A DNA stretch of 64,000 nucleotides from Leptospira montravelensis (lineage in GTDB: Bacteria > Spirochaetota > Leptospiria > Leptospirales > Leptospiraceae), in the NCBI RefSeq assembly GCF_004770045.1, contig NZ_RQFO01000011.1, positions 1-64,000 on the forward strand. Direction: 5' to 3'. The notes below the pieces were generated by a model that was given only the letters and a program-made list of their open reading frames with translations, ran no database searches and had not been told where the DNA came from. Below are positions 26,049 to 35,630 of this stretch, in pieces (position 1 is the first letter of the stretch; every line of letters begins with the position of its first letter). The translations under genes were made by a program, and so were the position numbers.

Positions 26049-27095
26049 GTGCCTAAAAAATTTCATTTTGCCATTTTATTTTTATTGTTAAGCGTTAGTT
26101 CCGTTTCCGCTGAAATTATCTGGGGGCCAACTCTCGAAAAATCAGGCGGAGAATACATTTTCGAGACAGGAAATAAGTACCCAAATTTATCAGGGATTCG
26201 CGGAGGGTCACGAATTTCTTTTCCAAGAGAATTTACTCTATTTGGAATCCAAGGAATCGTAACTAAAGATCGATGGGAAATTAGTGGAGCACTCAAAACT
26301 ACAGGATGGTATCAAAAGTCAGGACAAGCTCGTGACGAAGATTTTTTCCTTGGTTCCGTCTCCACAGAAAATACTACTAATATCGCAACACGTGAATGGA
26401 GTTATAGAGACTCAGCAACTGTTTATGCGGGTAGCAGGAACTTTGCTGATGGTAAAGGGAAATCAACAGTCTCAGAGAATAAAGCAGAGTTCTTCGGTAG
26501 ATATTACTTTCAAAGTGCAAATCCGAATTATTGGGCTGATGGCTCTGGTTTTTTTCTATCAGCTGGTGCTAGGTATTCATATTTTAAATATTATTTTTAT
26601 GACGTGAATCAATTTATAGAATCGAATCCGGTTTTTTACGGACCAATTGGACTAGGCCTGAGTTTCTCCAATGACCTTTGGGAGTTTTTTGGTGGTGGCG
26701 GTTACCGTCATTCCCAAGGTGATTTCTACCTCGATATAAGTTTAATGCCATCTTTCGGACGAATCAAAACACGAGATTTCCATGTACAAAGATCCATCAA
26801 TTTTTTCTCAGAAAATTATGGCTTAGGTTGGACATCTAAAGTCGAGGTTGGTTACAAAATGAATAATCATTGGCTAAGTTATTTACGTATCAACCATAGA
26901 AGATTTTTTTCAGAAGGAAGATTCACCTCGCAAGGAGGGCTTACCTCAGAAGATATTGCATCCAATTTAGTAAGCGGATTTAAATCGCATATAAACATAA
27001 AAGATTACTCAATCGAAATTGGCGTTCTAAATAAATTAGATTGGAATCAAAAACTAGATACTAACGAAAAAGATTACCAGAAAACAGATAACTAA
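26049..27095 (+). CDS. Outer-membrane beta-barrel-like exported protein (omptin-like?)
   Basis: A protein of about 348 residues. It has a signal peptide (about 1-22, ending SVSA) and a mature part made of alternating hydrophobic/aromatic strands with many Tyr, Phe, Gly and Asn and acidic loops, ending at aromatic positions, as in outer-membrane barrels. The length and the ...DEDFFLGSVSTE... loop recall omptin-type proteases, but the catalytic residues cannot be assigned. The start is GTG (26049) or the TTG three bases before. First gene of the four-gene group to 29534. Confidence 0.6.
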   Translation: MPKKFHFAILFLLLSVSSVSAEIIWGPTLEKSGGEYIFETGNKYPNLSGIRGGSRISFPREFTLFGIQGIVTKDRWEISGALKTTGWYQKSGQARDEDFFLGSVSTENTTNIATREWSYRDSATVYAGSRNFADGKGKSTVSENKAEFFGRYYFQSANPNYWADGSGFFLSAGARYSYFKYYFYDVNQFIESNPVFYGPIGLGLSFSNDLWEFFGGGGYRHSQGDFYLDISLMPSFGRIKTRDFHVQRSINFFSENYGLGWTSKVEVGYKMNNHWLSYLRINHRRFFSEGRFTSQGGLTSEDIASNLVSGFKSHINIKDYSIEIGVLNKLDWNQKLDTNEKDYQKTDN

Positions 27096-27111
27096 TACTT
27101 TCATAAACATA

Positions 27112-27786
27112 ATGATAGATTTAACAATCGAAAGAAAAACTACCAAAGGGAGAAACATCTCACTAGTAGTATATCAGAATGGTAGAGTTGTTTTAAAACA
27201 TCCTGCCCGAGTTCCCAAAAAACAATTGGAAGAGTTTTTGTTTGAAAAGAAGGACTGGATTTTAGCCAAATTAAAACAACTTCCAAAAGACATTCCACAA
27301 AAATTGAAATTTGAAGATGGCGAAAAAATTCATATATTCGGAATTCTAACAACAATATCATTAAGTTCAGAAAAGAAGTATTCTTATCTTGGCAAAACCA
27401 TTCAAATCCCAAATGGCGATAATTCAGGATCAAAAATTCGGAAATGCAAAAAGCTATTAAAAGAAATTCTTTTAGAAAAAATTTTACCAATAATCGAAAA
27501 AACCTCTACCGCTTTAAATACAAAAGTAACAAAAATTTCAATAAAAGCAATGCGATCTCTTTGGGGTAGTTGTAATTCAAAAAACCAAATATCTTTAAAT
27601 TTAAGTTTAGTACATTGTCCCGACTATATTATTGAATATATCATCCTGCATGAAATCGCACATACGATCGAACACAACCACTCCTCAAAATTTTGGAAAA
27701 TTGTAGAATCACAAAACCCCAATTACAAAATTGCAGAGAAATGGCTCAAAGATGAAGGCAAAAAATATATATACTATCTCAATTAA
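27112..27786 (+). CDS. YgjP-like (DUF45) zinc metallopeptidase
   Basis: A 224-residue protein of the SprT/M48-like YgjP family. The zinc motif HEIAHTIEHNH is at 180-190: His180 and His184 with His190 (followed by SSKFW) as the third ligand. The preceding MRSLWGSCNSK (147-157) is also a family hallmark. Substrate unknown; such proteins often sit beside restriction or phosphatase genes. It begins 17 bp after the barrel gene. Confidence 0.88.
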   Translation: MIDLTIERKTTKGRNISLVVYQNGRVVLKHPARVPKKQLEEFLFEKKDWILAKLKQLPKDIPQKLKFEDGEKIHIFGILTTISLSSEKKYSYLGKTIQIPNGDNSGSKIRKCKKLLKEILLEKILPIIEKTSTALNTKVTKISIKAMRSLWGSCNSKNQISLNLSLVHCPDYIIEYIILHEIAHTIEHNHSSKFWKIVESQNPNYKIAEKWLKDEGKKYIYYLN

Positions 27787-28275
27787 ATGAAAGAAAAAAT
27801 CAGAGTTTTATTTATCTGTTTAGGCAATATTTGTCGTTCTCCTGCTGCTGAAGGAGCATTCAAAAACTTAGTAATCAAAACTAAGTTAGATCACTTATTC
27901 GAAATAGATTCGTGTGGCACTTCAGGTTACCACGATGGTGAGTTAGCGGATCCAAGAACTAGAAAAGAGGCAGAGAACAGAGGAATAAGTTTAACTCATA
28001 GGTCAAGGAAGTTAACGAAAGCAGATTTAACCTATTTTGATTATTTGTTAGTTATGGATGAAAACAATTTCCAGGCTGTAAGTAGTCTAACTAATGAGAA
28101 AAATATTCAGGATAAAATACTTCTATTTGGTAAATTTAGAAGTGATGCAGGTGCACCAATTGTACCTGATCCTTACTATGAGAATGAAGTCGCATTTAAA
28201 AAGGTGCAAGATCTTGTAGAAGATTGTTCTTTAGGTTTTTTAAATTTTTTAGGAGAAATAAAATGTCTCAAGTAA
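27787..28275 (+). CDS. Low-molecular-weight protein-tyrosine phosphatase
   Basis: A 162-residue LMW-PTP. The P-loop CLGNICRSPA begins at Cys11, with Arg17, and the general acid Asp128 lies in VPDPYY (126-131). All catalytic residues are present. It starts at the base after the YgjP stop and overlaps the next gene by 13 bp. Target proteins are unknown; the family also includes arsenate reductases, but the longer DPYY motif favours a phosphatase. Confidence 0.92.
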   Translation: MKEKIRVLFICLGNICRSPAAEGAFKNLVIKTKLDHLFEIDSCGTSGYHDGELADPRTRKEAENRGISLTHRSRKLTKADLTYFDYLLVMDENNFQAVSSLTNEKNIQDKILLFGKFRSDAGAPIVPDPYYENEVAFKKVQDLVEDCSLGFLNFLGEIKCLK

Positions 28276-29534
28276 AGAAAAAAATCTTAGTTATTGGAGC
28301 TGGGTTTGCCGGATTACAAGTAATCAAAACTCTTGCAAATAATAAACGATTCGAAATTACCGTTGTGGATAAAAAAAACCATCACCTATTTCAACCACTT
28401 TTATATCAAGTGGCTACGGCAGTACTTTCACCTGCTGACATTGCTATACCGTCTCGATCCATAACAACAAAATATAAAAATGTAAAAATACTTTTAGGTG
28501 ATGTCACAGCAATTGATTTCAATAATCGCAAAGTAGAATTCCAAAACAACTCCGAATCCTATGACTATCTTGTCTTAGCAACTGGCGCGAGAACTAGTTA
28601 TTTTGGAAACAATAGCTGGAAAGAAAAAACCTTAGGTTTAAAAAACTTAAAAGATGCTTTATCTATCAGAAGAAGGATTCTACTTTCATTCGAACAAGCC
28701 GAACTAATTGGTAATTATGAAAAAGCAAAAAGTTTTATGCATTATGTAATCATAGGCGGAGGACCAACTGGTGTAGAACTTGCAGGTTCCATTGCCGAAC
28801 TTTCTCATAATATCATCCGTAAAGACTTTAGAAATATCGACTCTGGTATGACAAAAGTTACACTCATCGAAGCAGGACCTAGGTTACTTGCTGCTTTTAG
28901 TGAAAAATCCAGTGCCTTTACCCAGGAAAAACTAGAGAGAAGGGGAGTAGAAGTACTTACCAGTTCCCCCGTACTCGACATTACTGACACAGGCGTTGTT
29001 CTAAAAGATAGAACCATAGAATCAAAAACTGTGATTTGGGCAGCAGGTGTTGAAGGTTCGGAATTAGCCAAGAACTTGCCACTTAACAAGGATAAGGCGA
29101 ACAGAATTATCGTGGACGAATTTTGTCGAACCACCGAATATCCGGAAGTTTTTGTGATAGGTGATGCAGCAAATTATGGGAAGGGACTGTCAAAACCATT
29201 ACCCGGCGTTTCTCCCGTTGCGATGCAACAAGGAAGATACGTTGCCAAAACAATCGATTCAATAGAAAAAAATAGACCATTAACTCCGTTTCATTACTTT
29301 GATAAAGGGAATATGGCGACCATTGGAAGAACCGATGCAGTTGCGGAATTTGGCAAAATTAGATTAAAGGGAATTTTTGGATGGTTTGGTTGGCTTTTTG
29401 TGCATCTTGTTTACCAAGTTGGATTCAAAAACAAAGTGAGCACACTCCTCAGTTGGGTTTGGAGTTACTTAACATTCCGCGCTGGATCAAGACTGATCCA
29501 AGAAGAAATGGATGAACTTTCAGTTCGATCGTAA
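28263..29534 (+). CDS. ndh: Type II NADH:quinone oxidoreductase
   Basis: A 423-residue FAD/NAD(P)-dependent reductase of the NDH-2 family, moving electrons from NADH to menaquinone at the inner face of the membrane without pumping protons. The FAD motif is ILVIGAGFAGLQ near residue 8 and the NAD motif VIIGGGPTGVELAG near 160; HHLFQPLLYQVAT is a family hallmark. The last third contains a hydrophobic amphipathic segment for membrane contact. The ATG at 28263, after TTAGGAGAAATAAA, is used instead of upstream in-frame starts. Confidence 0.9.
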   Translation: MSQVKKKILVIGAGFAGLQVIKTLANNKRFEITVVDKKNHHLFQPLLYQVATAVLSPADIAIPSRSITTKYKNVKILLGDVTAIDFNNRKVEFQNNSESYDYLVLATGARTSYFGNNSWKEKTLGLKNLKDALSIRRRILLSFEQAELIGNYEKAKSFMHYVIIGGGPTGVELAGSIAELSHNIIRKDFRNIDSGMTKVTLIEAGPRLLAAFSEKSSAFTQEKLERRGVEVLTSSPVLDITDTGVVLKDRTIESKTVIWAAGVEGSELAKNLPLNKDKANRIIVDEFCRTTEYPEVFVIGDAANYGKGLSKPLPGVSPVAMQQGRYVAKTIDSIEKNRPLTPFHYFDKGNMATIGRTDAVAEFGKIRLKGIFGWFGWLFVHLVYQVGFKNKVSTLLSWVWSYLTFRAGSRLIQEEMDELSVRS

Positions 29535-29774
29535 ATTGTAACGGTTTTTCTCAGCCTCGGAAATACACTTTTTATAAGCAAGTTCTGCATTACCTATCCA
29601 AACAGCAGAATTTAATTCTGTATTTCCATCGGCAGTATGTCTTTGAAGAATCGGTAACATAAAAATATAACTTCGATTTCTAACCTTTTCACATTCTTCC
29701 CTAAATTGATCTTCACGAGAAAATTGTGCACAGGAGTAAAACAAAAAAAGAAATACAAATAGAGTTTTCTTCAT
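29520..29774 (-). CDS. Small lipoprotein
   Basis: An 84-residue exported protein with a short signal peptide (MKKTLFVFLFLFYSC) and a lipobox at Cys15. The mature part is helical and acidic with two more Cys. No family recognised. Its stop overlaps the NDH-2 end by 15 bp (convergent). The start codon overlaps the end of the next upstream gene by four bases, so the two form one unit. Confidence 0.65.
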   Translation of the reverse strand: MKKTLFVFLFLFYSCAQFSREDQFREECEKVRNRSYIFMLPILQRHTADGNTELNSAVWIGNAELAYKKCISEAEKNRYNLRSN

Positions 29775-30199
29775 TTTGATTCGCTAAATAGAGTTTGTAA
29801 TTCTGAAAGTTCCAAGGATTGATCCTTCGAAAGATAGTTCTGGTTGGACTCAAGAAATCTAAGGTCTTCTTCCGCTTTTATAAATTGAGACTTTTTATAT
29901 TCGGGTTTATGACTTACTTTCAAAACTATTTCTCCTTGATAACCTGTATCACCATTTGCTTCCAAAATAGTAGACCTAACTCGTTTTAAATATAAGGGGA
30001 TTAGTTTCTCCGCCGGAACTTCCTTAGAATATTCCGTGAGTCCAAAAGTTAAGTAGGTGATTTTCTTTCGATGGATCGTAGTTGCGTTTGCTTTTGTTTC
30101 ACAATCAGATAAACTGATACATATAGATTTTTGTTTAGATTCAGCAAAAAGCGGGAATCCGAATACTAAGAATAGAACTAGAAAAAGATAACGATTCAT
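29771..30199 (-). CDS. Exported hypothetical protein
   Basis: A protein of about 142 residues with a signal peptide (MNRYLFLVLFLVFGFPLFAES), one Cys pair (SICISLSDCE) and an acidic, Ser/Leu-rich C-terminus (LSELQTLFSESK). The mature part has beta-like stretches. No domain recognised. The ATG at 30199 is preferred to the TTG at 30205. It overlaps the lipoprotein gene by four bases. Confidence 0.6.
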   Translation of the reverse strand: MNRYLFLVLFLVFGFPLFAESKQKSICISLSDCETKANATTIHRKKITYLTFGLTEYSKEVPAEKLIPLYLKRVRSTILEANGDTGYQGEIVLKVSHKPEYKKSQFIKAEEDLRFLESNQNYLSKDQSLELSELQTLFSESK

Positions 30200-30291
30200 G
30201 AACAAATTTCATAAAGAAAGGGAAAAAGAATCAAGCTTAAATCCAAAAGATAAATGTTTACAATGGGGAGGAATCAAAAAGCCTTAGGTAT

Positions 30292-31131
30292 ATGCTACCA
30301 ATTTCTATTCACACAAAATTTCACTCTATTGAGGGGATTGAGTGGGGGAATCCACAAGGAATTCCTATCCTTGCATTTCACGGTTGGTTGGACAATGCAA
30401 ACAGTTTTGCACCATTAGCAAATTACTTTCCTAATTACCGGTTCATATCTATCGATTTTCCTGGACATGGTAAATCGAGCCATAAACCCGAAAATACCCT
30501 ATATTATTTTGCTGAATATGCGCTTGAGGTTGTATCAATTGCTCAAGCCCTTGGTTTAGAAGATTTTATCCTAATGGCACATTCAATGGGAGCCGCCGTT
30601 TCAACGTTAGTTGCCGGTACAAACCTATTAAAAATCAAAAAACTGATATTAATCGAATCATTAGGACCTCTTACAAATCTTTCGGAATCAGCACCAGATA
30701 TACTTACAGAGGCGATCAAACAAATCCTACACCCCAGAGGCAAAAAAGAGACTTTCTTCCCGGATATGGAATCTGCTGTCGGTGTACGCATGAGAGCTGG
30801 TGATATGAAGAAAGAATCAGCAGAAATTTTAATGGAACGAGGTATTGAAAAAACCCCCAAGGGATTAAAACCAAGAAGGGATTTAAGACTTCATTACAAC
30901 TCATTTTTCAGATATACAGAAGAGCAGATTGTATCCTTTTGCAGTCGCATAGATTGCAAAACATTGCTAATATTAGGTGATAAATCCGGTTTCCCGATAG
31001 CCGAAAAATACAAACACCGAAAAGACGCAGTAAAACACCTAACAGAAGTAATTCTTCCGGGAGGGCACCATTTACATATGGATTCCCCGAAAGAAGTTGC
31101 CAATGTTATCATCGATTTTTTAGAAAACTAA
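30292..31131 (+). CDS. Alpha/beta hydrolase
   Basis: A 279-residue alpha/beta-hydrolase. The oxyanion region is AFHGWLDNANSF at 28-39, the nucleophile elbow AHSMGA has Ser98, and the final His is in LPGGHHLHMDS near residue 262. The general acid Asp is probably near 233. It could be an esterase or thioesterase. It starts a long near-gapless gene series that ends with the sensor kinase at 43985. Confidence 0.85.
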   Translation: MLPISIHTKFHSIEGIEWGNPQGIPILAFHGWLDNANSFAPLANYFPNYRFISIDFPGHGKSSHKPENTLYYFAEYALEVVSIAQALGLEDFILMAHSMGAAVSTLVAGTNLLKIKKLILIESLGPLTNLSESAPDILTEAIKQILHPRGKKETFFPDMESAVGVRMRAGDMKKESAEILMERGIEKTPKGLKPRRDLRLHYNSFFRYTEEQIVSFCSRIDCKTLLILGDKSGFPIAEKYKHRKDAVKHLTEVILPGGHHLHMDSPKEVANVIIDFLEN

Positions 31132-31147
31132 ATACTAAGGACAATAA

Positions 31148-31690
31148 ATGAATCAGCCTATAGAAAATCCTTCCCGACATGGCTACGAAATCCATCATGA
31201 TACATGTTTTGGGTGTGGAAAAGAAAACCCGTTAGGACTCGTAGCGGACTTCACTTTCCACGATGAAACGGGAGAGGTCAATTTTACATATAATTTCAAA
31301 AAAATGTATAATGGAGCACCTGGCTTCGTACATGGAGGAATACTTTCTACTGTATTAGATGAAGCAATGGGAGGACTCTGTTTTCATTTGGGTTATATAG
31401 TTATGACAGATACTATGAGCTTCAAATTCCACAAAGCAACACCGGTAGAAAAAGAATTACTCATTAGGGCTTGGCCAATTAAAAAAGCAAAAAGGAAAGT
31501 ATTTTTAGAATGTGAATTAACTTCACTCGATAAGGAAATTTTATATGTAAAAGGGGAAGGAGCCTTTCATATACTGCCTCCACGTTTTTTCTCTGATAAG
31601 TTAACCGGAGGAAAAATAGCGATTGCGAGTGAATTATTATCAGTAAATAAATTGAAACGCGCGCATCTCTTTGATAGGATAGAAACATGA
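31148..31690 (+). CDS. PaaI-family thioesterase
   Basis: A 180-residue hotdog-fold protein. The key motif is PGFVHGGILSTVLDEAMG (about 56-73) with the general-base Asp/Glu region, and CFGCGKENPLGL (about 17-28) contains two Cys, like bacterial thioesterases of this type. It starts 16 bp after the hydrolase, and its last bases overlap the next gene (ATGA). Substrate: an acyl-CoA, not further defined. Confidence 0.85.
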   Translation: MNQPIENPSRHGYEIHHDTCFGCGKENPLGLVADFTFHDETGEVNFTYNFKKMYNGAPGFVHGGILSTVLDEAMGGLCFHLGYIVMTDTMSFKFHKATPVEKELLIRAWPIKKAKRKVFLECELTSLDKEILYVKGEGAFHILPPRFFSDKLTGGKIAIASELLSVNKLKRAHLFDRIET

Positions 31691-33006
31691 AACCAAAACT
31701 TCTCTACTTAGTTATCTCAATACTGGCAATCCAATGTTCAGGTGCCTCCATAAAAGACGGGTCAGGCGACCAAGAATTCGAACTAAAATTTACCAAAGGT
31801 AAATGGATACGAACAGAACGTTTCAAAAATTCGGGAGGACTTCGAGCCATCGGAGAAGTTAAAGCAGAATGTGGCGGTGCCCGATGCTCTGAAGACCAAG
31901 TATCTAAATTTGCTCCCGCAAAAATCAAATCACTCCCAAAACATGGCTCTTGGGAGGAATATATTCAGTTCGAACAACCTGGTTCAACTGCAGAAAATCC
32001 AAAGTATAAATCCACACTAGACCAAGTAGGGGAATATATTGATGGTAAAAAAACGGGAATTTGGAAAAAACCAGATCCAGAAAATCCGCAAAAGTTTCTT
32101 GCGGAAACACCGTGGATTGACGGCAAAAAAGAAGGGGTTGCGAAAACTTTTGATAAACAAGGCAATGTCACCTCGGAAACCACTTACGTAGATGATAAAA
32201 AAAATGGTCCATACTATAGAAAGAATAACAAAGGTGAGTGGGTAGAAAAAGGTTCTTTCAAAGATAATGAAGAAGATGGTGAATGGATCTACTATTTCAT
32301 CGGAGCAGATGGAAATGGAACTAAAACAAAAGTTTCCTATGCCAATGGTCTAAAAAATGGCCAAGAAGTTAACTATTATAAAGATGGGGCTATTGAATCA
32401 CAAGGATCATATGTATCAGATGTTCGTTCTGGTTTGTGGAAAATGTTTGGACCAAAAGGTAACGTACTAGCAGAAGGATCATATTCCAAAAAAGAAAACT
32501 CAGAAAACTTAGACATTAAGTATGAAAGAACAGGAATTTGGAAAGAATACTATGCAGACGGTAAACTATTTGGAGCAGGCCCAAGAAAACATACAAGAAC
32601 CGGCGAATGGAAGTTCTATTATAAAAATGGACAGATTGGGTATCATGGAAATATGGCAAACGAAAGTATGTTGGAATCCGCTAAAGTATATGACAACACT
32701 GGAAAAATTCTAGGTGAAGGAAAACTTTTCTTTTCGCTTGTTAAAATTGATGAAGAAACCCAAGATTTAAAACTAAATTACAAACCTAGTATTCCATATA
32801 CTTACTTCTATCCTTCAGGAAAAAAAAGAATGGTCATTCGTTCGACTGAAGACGCAACTGAATATTCAGAAGATGGAAGAGAACTTGGAAAAGGGCCTGT
32901 CGAACCTCAAGGGAGAAAAATGGGATGTTGGACCATTGGGGGGAAAACCGAATACTTTATGATTGATAAACCGATGCCAAAAATGACTCAATCGCAATGC
33001 AAATAA
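31687..33006 (+). CDS. Lipoprotein with YwqK/MORN-like repeats
   Basis: A 439-residue exported protein; the signal peptide ends LAIQC, a loose spirochaetal lipobox at Cys17. The mature part is built of repeated units of the G-x-W-x-x-Y-x-x-x-G type (for example DGEWIYYF, SGLWKMFGPKG, RTGEWKFYYKNGQIGY). These are the beta-hairpin repeats of the YwqK/MORN class, which give elongated surfaces for protein or lipid contact. It lies directly before the MoxR gene with a 10-bp overlap, so it probably serves the same envelope process. Confidence 0.8.
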   Translation: MKPKLLYLVISILAIQCSGASIKDGSGDQEFELKFTKGKWIRTERFKNSGGLRAIGEVKAECGGARCSEDQVSKFAPAKIKSLPKHGSWEEYIQFEQPGSTAENPKYKSTLDQVGEYIDGKKTGIWKKPDPENPQKFLAETPWIDGKKEGVAKTFDKQGNVTSETTYVDDKKNGPYYRKNNKGEWVEKGSFKDNEEDGEWIYYFIGADGNGTKTKVSYANGLKNGQEVNYYKDGAIESQGSYVSDVRSGLWKMFGPKGNVLAEGSYSKKENSENLDIKYERTGIWKEYYADGKLFGAGPRKHTRTGEWKFYYKNGQIGYHGNMANESMLESAKVYDNTGKILGEGKLFFSLVKIDEETQDLKLNYKPSIPYTYFYPSGKKRMVIRSTEDATEYSEDGRELGKGPVEPQGRKMGCWTIGGKTEYFMIDKPMPKMTQSQCK

Positions 33007-33977
33007 ACGAAGAACAAATCAAAGAAATTTCCGACCAAGTTAAGTTAATACGGTCGGAACTATCCGAATCAATTTCAGGGATGGACAATGTAATCCAATC
33101 TCTAATCGTTGGCCTAGTGGCCAACGGACACGTGTTACTCGAAGGGATGCCTGGCTTGGCCAAAACTCTCGTTGCAAAGAATTTAGCATCCATAATGGAT
33201 GCAAAATTCTCAAGAGTACAATTCACTCCTGATCTTCTGCCAGCTGACTTAACGGGAACAAATATATTTAATCCTAAAACATCATCCTTTGAAATAAGGA
33301 AAGGGCCAATATTTACAAATGTTTTGCTTGCTGATGAAATCAATAGAGCTCCAGCAAAGGTTCAATCTGCATTACTCCAGTGTATGGAAGAAAGACAAGT
33401 TTCCATAGCAGACCAAACCTTTGACCTTGACTCACCATTTTTTGTCGTAGCCACACAAAATCCAATTGATCAGGAAGGAACCTATCCACTCCCAGAAGCA
33501 CAACTAGACCGCTTTTTGTTTAAAGTGACAGTCACCTATCCGTCATTCGATGATGAATTAACAATTTTACACCAACATGGCAATTTAGGTAACACGAAGA
33601 AAAAATCCAAAAAAATAATACATCCGAAAGACATTCAAAAAATATCAGAAACTTCAAACAAAGTTTTCATTGAACCAAAATTACAAAACTATATTGTAAG
33701 CCTGACAAGAAATACAAGACCAGAAAGTACGGTCGATAGTGAATTAAAAACCTATATCCAACATGGAGTAAGTCCTAGGGCCAGTCTTGCTTTACTGAAA
33801 GTCAGTAGAATTAACGCATTGCTCGAAGGTCGCAATTTTGTAATCCCGGAAGACATCCAACGATTTTTCTCCGAAATCGTAAAACATAGACTTCATTTAA
33901 CAATTGAAGCAATTAGCGAGGATATCAGCACAGATTCCATTATTAAAAGAATCCTATCTGTAACGGAAGTTCCTTAG
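32997..33977 (+). CDS. MoxR-family AAA ATPase
   Basis: A 326-residue AAA+ chaperone-like ATPase. Walker A is EGMPGLAKT at 49-57, Walker B is LLADEINRAP (about 110), and the sensor region VATQNPIDQEGTYPLPEAQLDRF is complete. MoxR proteins work with a vWA-domain partner to mature or insert other proteins. The partner genes follow: DUF58, DUF4381-like, BatA, BatB, BatD. The start overlaps the lipoprotein gene by 10 bp. Confidence 0.95.
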   Translation: MQINEEQIKEISDQVKLIRSELSESISGMDNVIQSLIVGLVANGHVLLEGMPGLAKTLVAKNLASIMDAKFSRVQFTPDLLPADLTGTNIFNPKTSSFEIRKGPIFTNVLLADEINRAPAKVQSALLQCMEERQVSIADQTFDLDSPFFVVATQNPIDQEGTYPLPEAQLDRFLFKVTVTYPSFDDELTILHQHGNLGNTKKKSKKIIHPKDIQKISETSNKVFIEPKLQNYIVSLTRNTRPESTVDSELKTYIQHGVSPRASLALLKVSRINALLEGRNFVIPEDIQRFFSEIVKHRLHLTIEAISEDISTDSIIKRILSVTEVP

Positions 33978-34796
33978 ATGTTATCACCTGAGCTAAAACG
34001 CTTACTCCAGGTTTTACAATGGGAATCTAAAAAGAAATTTCCCTCTACGAGACAGGGCCTTCTAACCATGTCACTGAAGGGAAGGGGGCTTGATTTCAAA
34101 GAAGTAAGGAACTACCATTTGGGAGACGATATACGTTATATCGACTGGAATGTGACTTCAAGAACAGGCGAATTACATACAAAAGAATATTACGAAGAAC
34201 GTGATGCTTCGGTAATTATCTTCTATGATATAAGTGATTCGCTCAGTGGCTTAAAAAAAGACACTGCATTCCAGATAGCTTTGTTTTTGTCTTTGTTCCA
34301 TATAAAATCAGGGAATCGAGTATTGTTAATTGGCTTCTCAAATGGCAAAAATTCTTCAGGTAAATGGTTAAAAACAGAATCAGAAGTTTTTTTCACCTTC
34401 ACCAACATCACAAAACTGAAAAAAGGCGAAGGAACTAATTATGGAGAGGCATTCCAATATGCATTTAAACTGTTCCCAAAATTTGCAGTTAGCTATTGGA
34501 TTTCTGATTTTATTGAATTTTCAAATTATACAAAAAACAATATTATTTCTAAAGTCTGGGATCCAATCGGGATATGGATTGAAGACGAATTAGAAATGAT
34601 AAAACTTCCATTTTGGTTTAAGTTATTTGGGAAAATATCAGAAGAAAAAACTAGTTTTCGCAACTCAGATAATACTTATGAAAAAGACTTAAAAGCAGCC
34701 AAATCATTTTTTAAAGAAAACTTTGTTCGCATCAATCCAAATTCAAAACTTTCCAATCAGATTTTACCCTTATTCAAAGCTAAAAGAAATGGCTAA
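33978..34796 (+). CDS. DUF58 protein (vWA-like)
   Basis: A 272-residue DUF58 protein. The family signature is RGLDFKEVRNYHLGDDIRYIDWNVTSR (about 35-61; key residues R-x-Y-x-x-G-D-D-x-R-x-I-D-W). It is followed by a vWA-like fold whose metal site VIIFYDISDSL (about 77-87) has the D-x-S-D-S pattern. It sits at the base after MoxR and overlaps the next gene. In other bacteria DUF58 genes are always with MoxR; a role in envelope protein folding is inferred. Confidence 0.92.
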   Translation: MLSPELKRLLQVLQWESKKKFPSTRQGLLTMSLKGRGLDFKEVRNYHLGDDIRYIDWNVTSRTGELHTKEYYEERDASVIIFYDISDSLSGLKKDTAFQIALFLSLFHIKSGNRVLLIGFSNGKNSSGKWLKTESEVFFTFTNITKLKKGEGTNYGEAFQYAFKLFPKFAVSYWISDFIEFSNYTKNNIISKVWDPIGIWIEDELEMIKLPFWFKLFGKISEEKTSFRNSDNTYEKDLKAAKSFFKENFVRINPNSKLSNQILPLFKAKRNG

Positions 34797-35628
34797 ATAC
34801 TTAATAATATTCTTTCTAACTTCTATACCTATTTTCGCACATCCCAAAGAATTTATATTAGAAAATGATATATATGTTGGAGATACAGTTCATTATCAAA
34901 TTGAATTAACTGAAGAAGATGAACATAACTTAGAAGTGATAGATGGAGATTTTTACGAAGATGATACCATGCCTTCTTTTAAAATATTTAATACCACAAA
35001 AGAAAACTCGAAATTAAAAACATCTATCATATTCTATAAGCCAGGAAACTTCAGAGTCCCTGTCTCTTGGACAAAAAATAATGATCCAAAGAAATCCGAA
35101 TTAAACATAGTAGTCAAATCGCAACTTCTTGGAAACGAACCTGATATCGAAGACATTGAACCTCCAATCGCATTTTCAGGTCCCTATTTTTTTCGTTTAT
35201 TTATCATTCTTTTAATTACCGGAGTGAATGTTTATCTTTTATATGCACTATATATTTACTGGAAATCAAAACAAACAATTGTAGATGCAATTTGGGAGAA
35301 ACAACCCGTATTCGAAGAAAAAACCAGACGACTTCATAATATAGAAACTTATTTACAATCGGACCAGATACTAGAAAAAATATTTGCCTTTAAAATCAGT
35401 GAGTACCTGAAAGAAACATATTCACAAAAATTAGGTCAAAATCTACTCGGCAAAACAGATTCAGAATTTTTAGCACAATTATTTGACAAAACACATATAA
35501 AAGATTCAATACTAAGGGAATTGCGAATATACTTTAGAAAAACAAAGTATGATAACAACTTAACAGAAATTAGCAAAGAAAAAGCGCTAACTATCTGGGA
35601 AAAAATAAAACAGGATTTTGAGCTGTAA
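34789..35628 (+). CDS. Exported DUF4381-like membrane protein of the Bat operon
   Basis: A 280-residue protein with a signal peptide (MAKYLIIFFLTSIPIFA), a beta-rich periplasmic domain of about 115 residues, one membrane span (about 145-167) and a helical cytoplasmic C-terminus of about 110 residues. In aerotolerance operons a DUF4381 protein has this place and topology; the assignment is by position and layout, not by a motif. The ATG at 34789 overlaps the DUF58 gene by 8 bp. Confidence 0.7.
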   Translation: MAKYLIIFFLTSIPIFAHPKEFILENDIYVGDTVHYQIELTEEDEHNLEVIDGDFYEDDTMPSFKIFNTTKENSKLKTSIIFYKPGNFRVPVSWTKNNDPKKSELNIVVKSQLLGNEPDIEDIEPPIAFSGPYFFRLFIILLITGVNVYLLYALYIYWKSKQTIVDAIWEKQPVFEEKTRRLHNIETYLQSDQILEKIFAFKISEYLKETYSQKLGQNLLGKTDSEFLAQLFDKTHIKDSILRELRIYFRKTKYDNNLTEISKEKALTIWEKIKQDFEL

Positions 35629-35630
35629 TT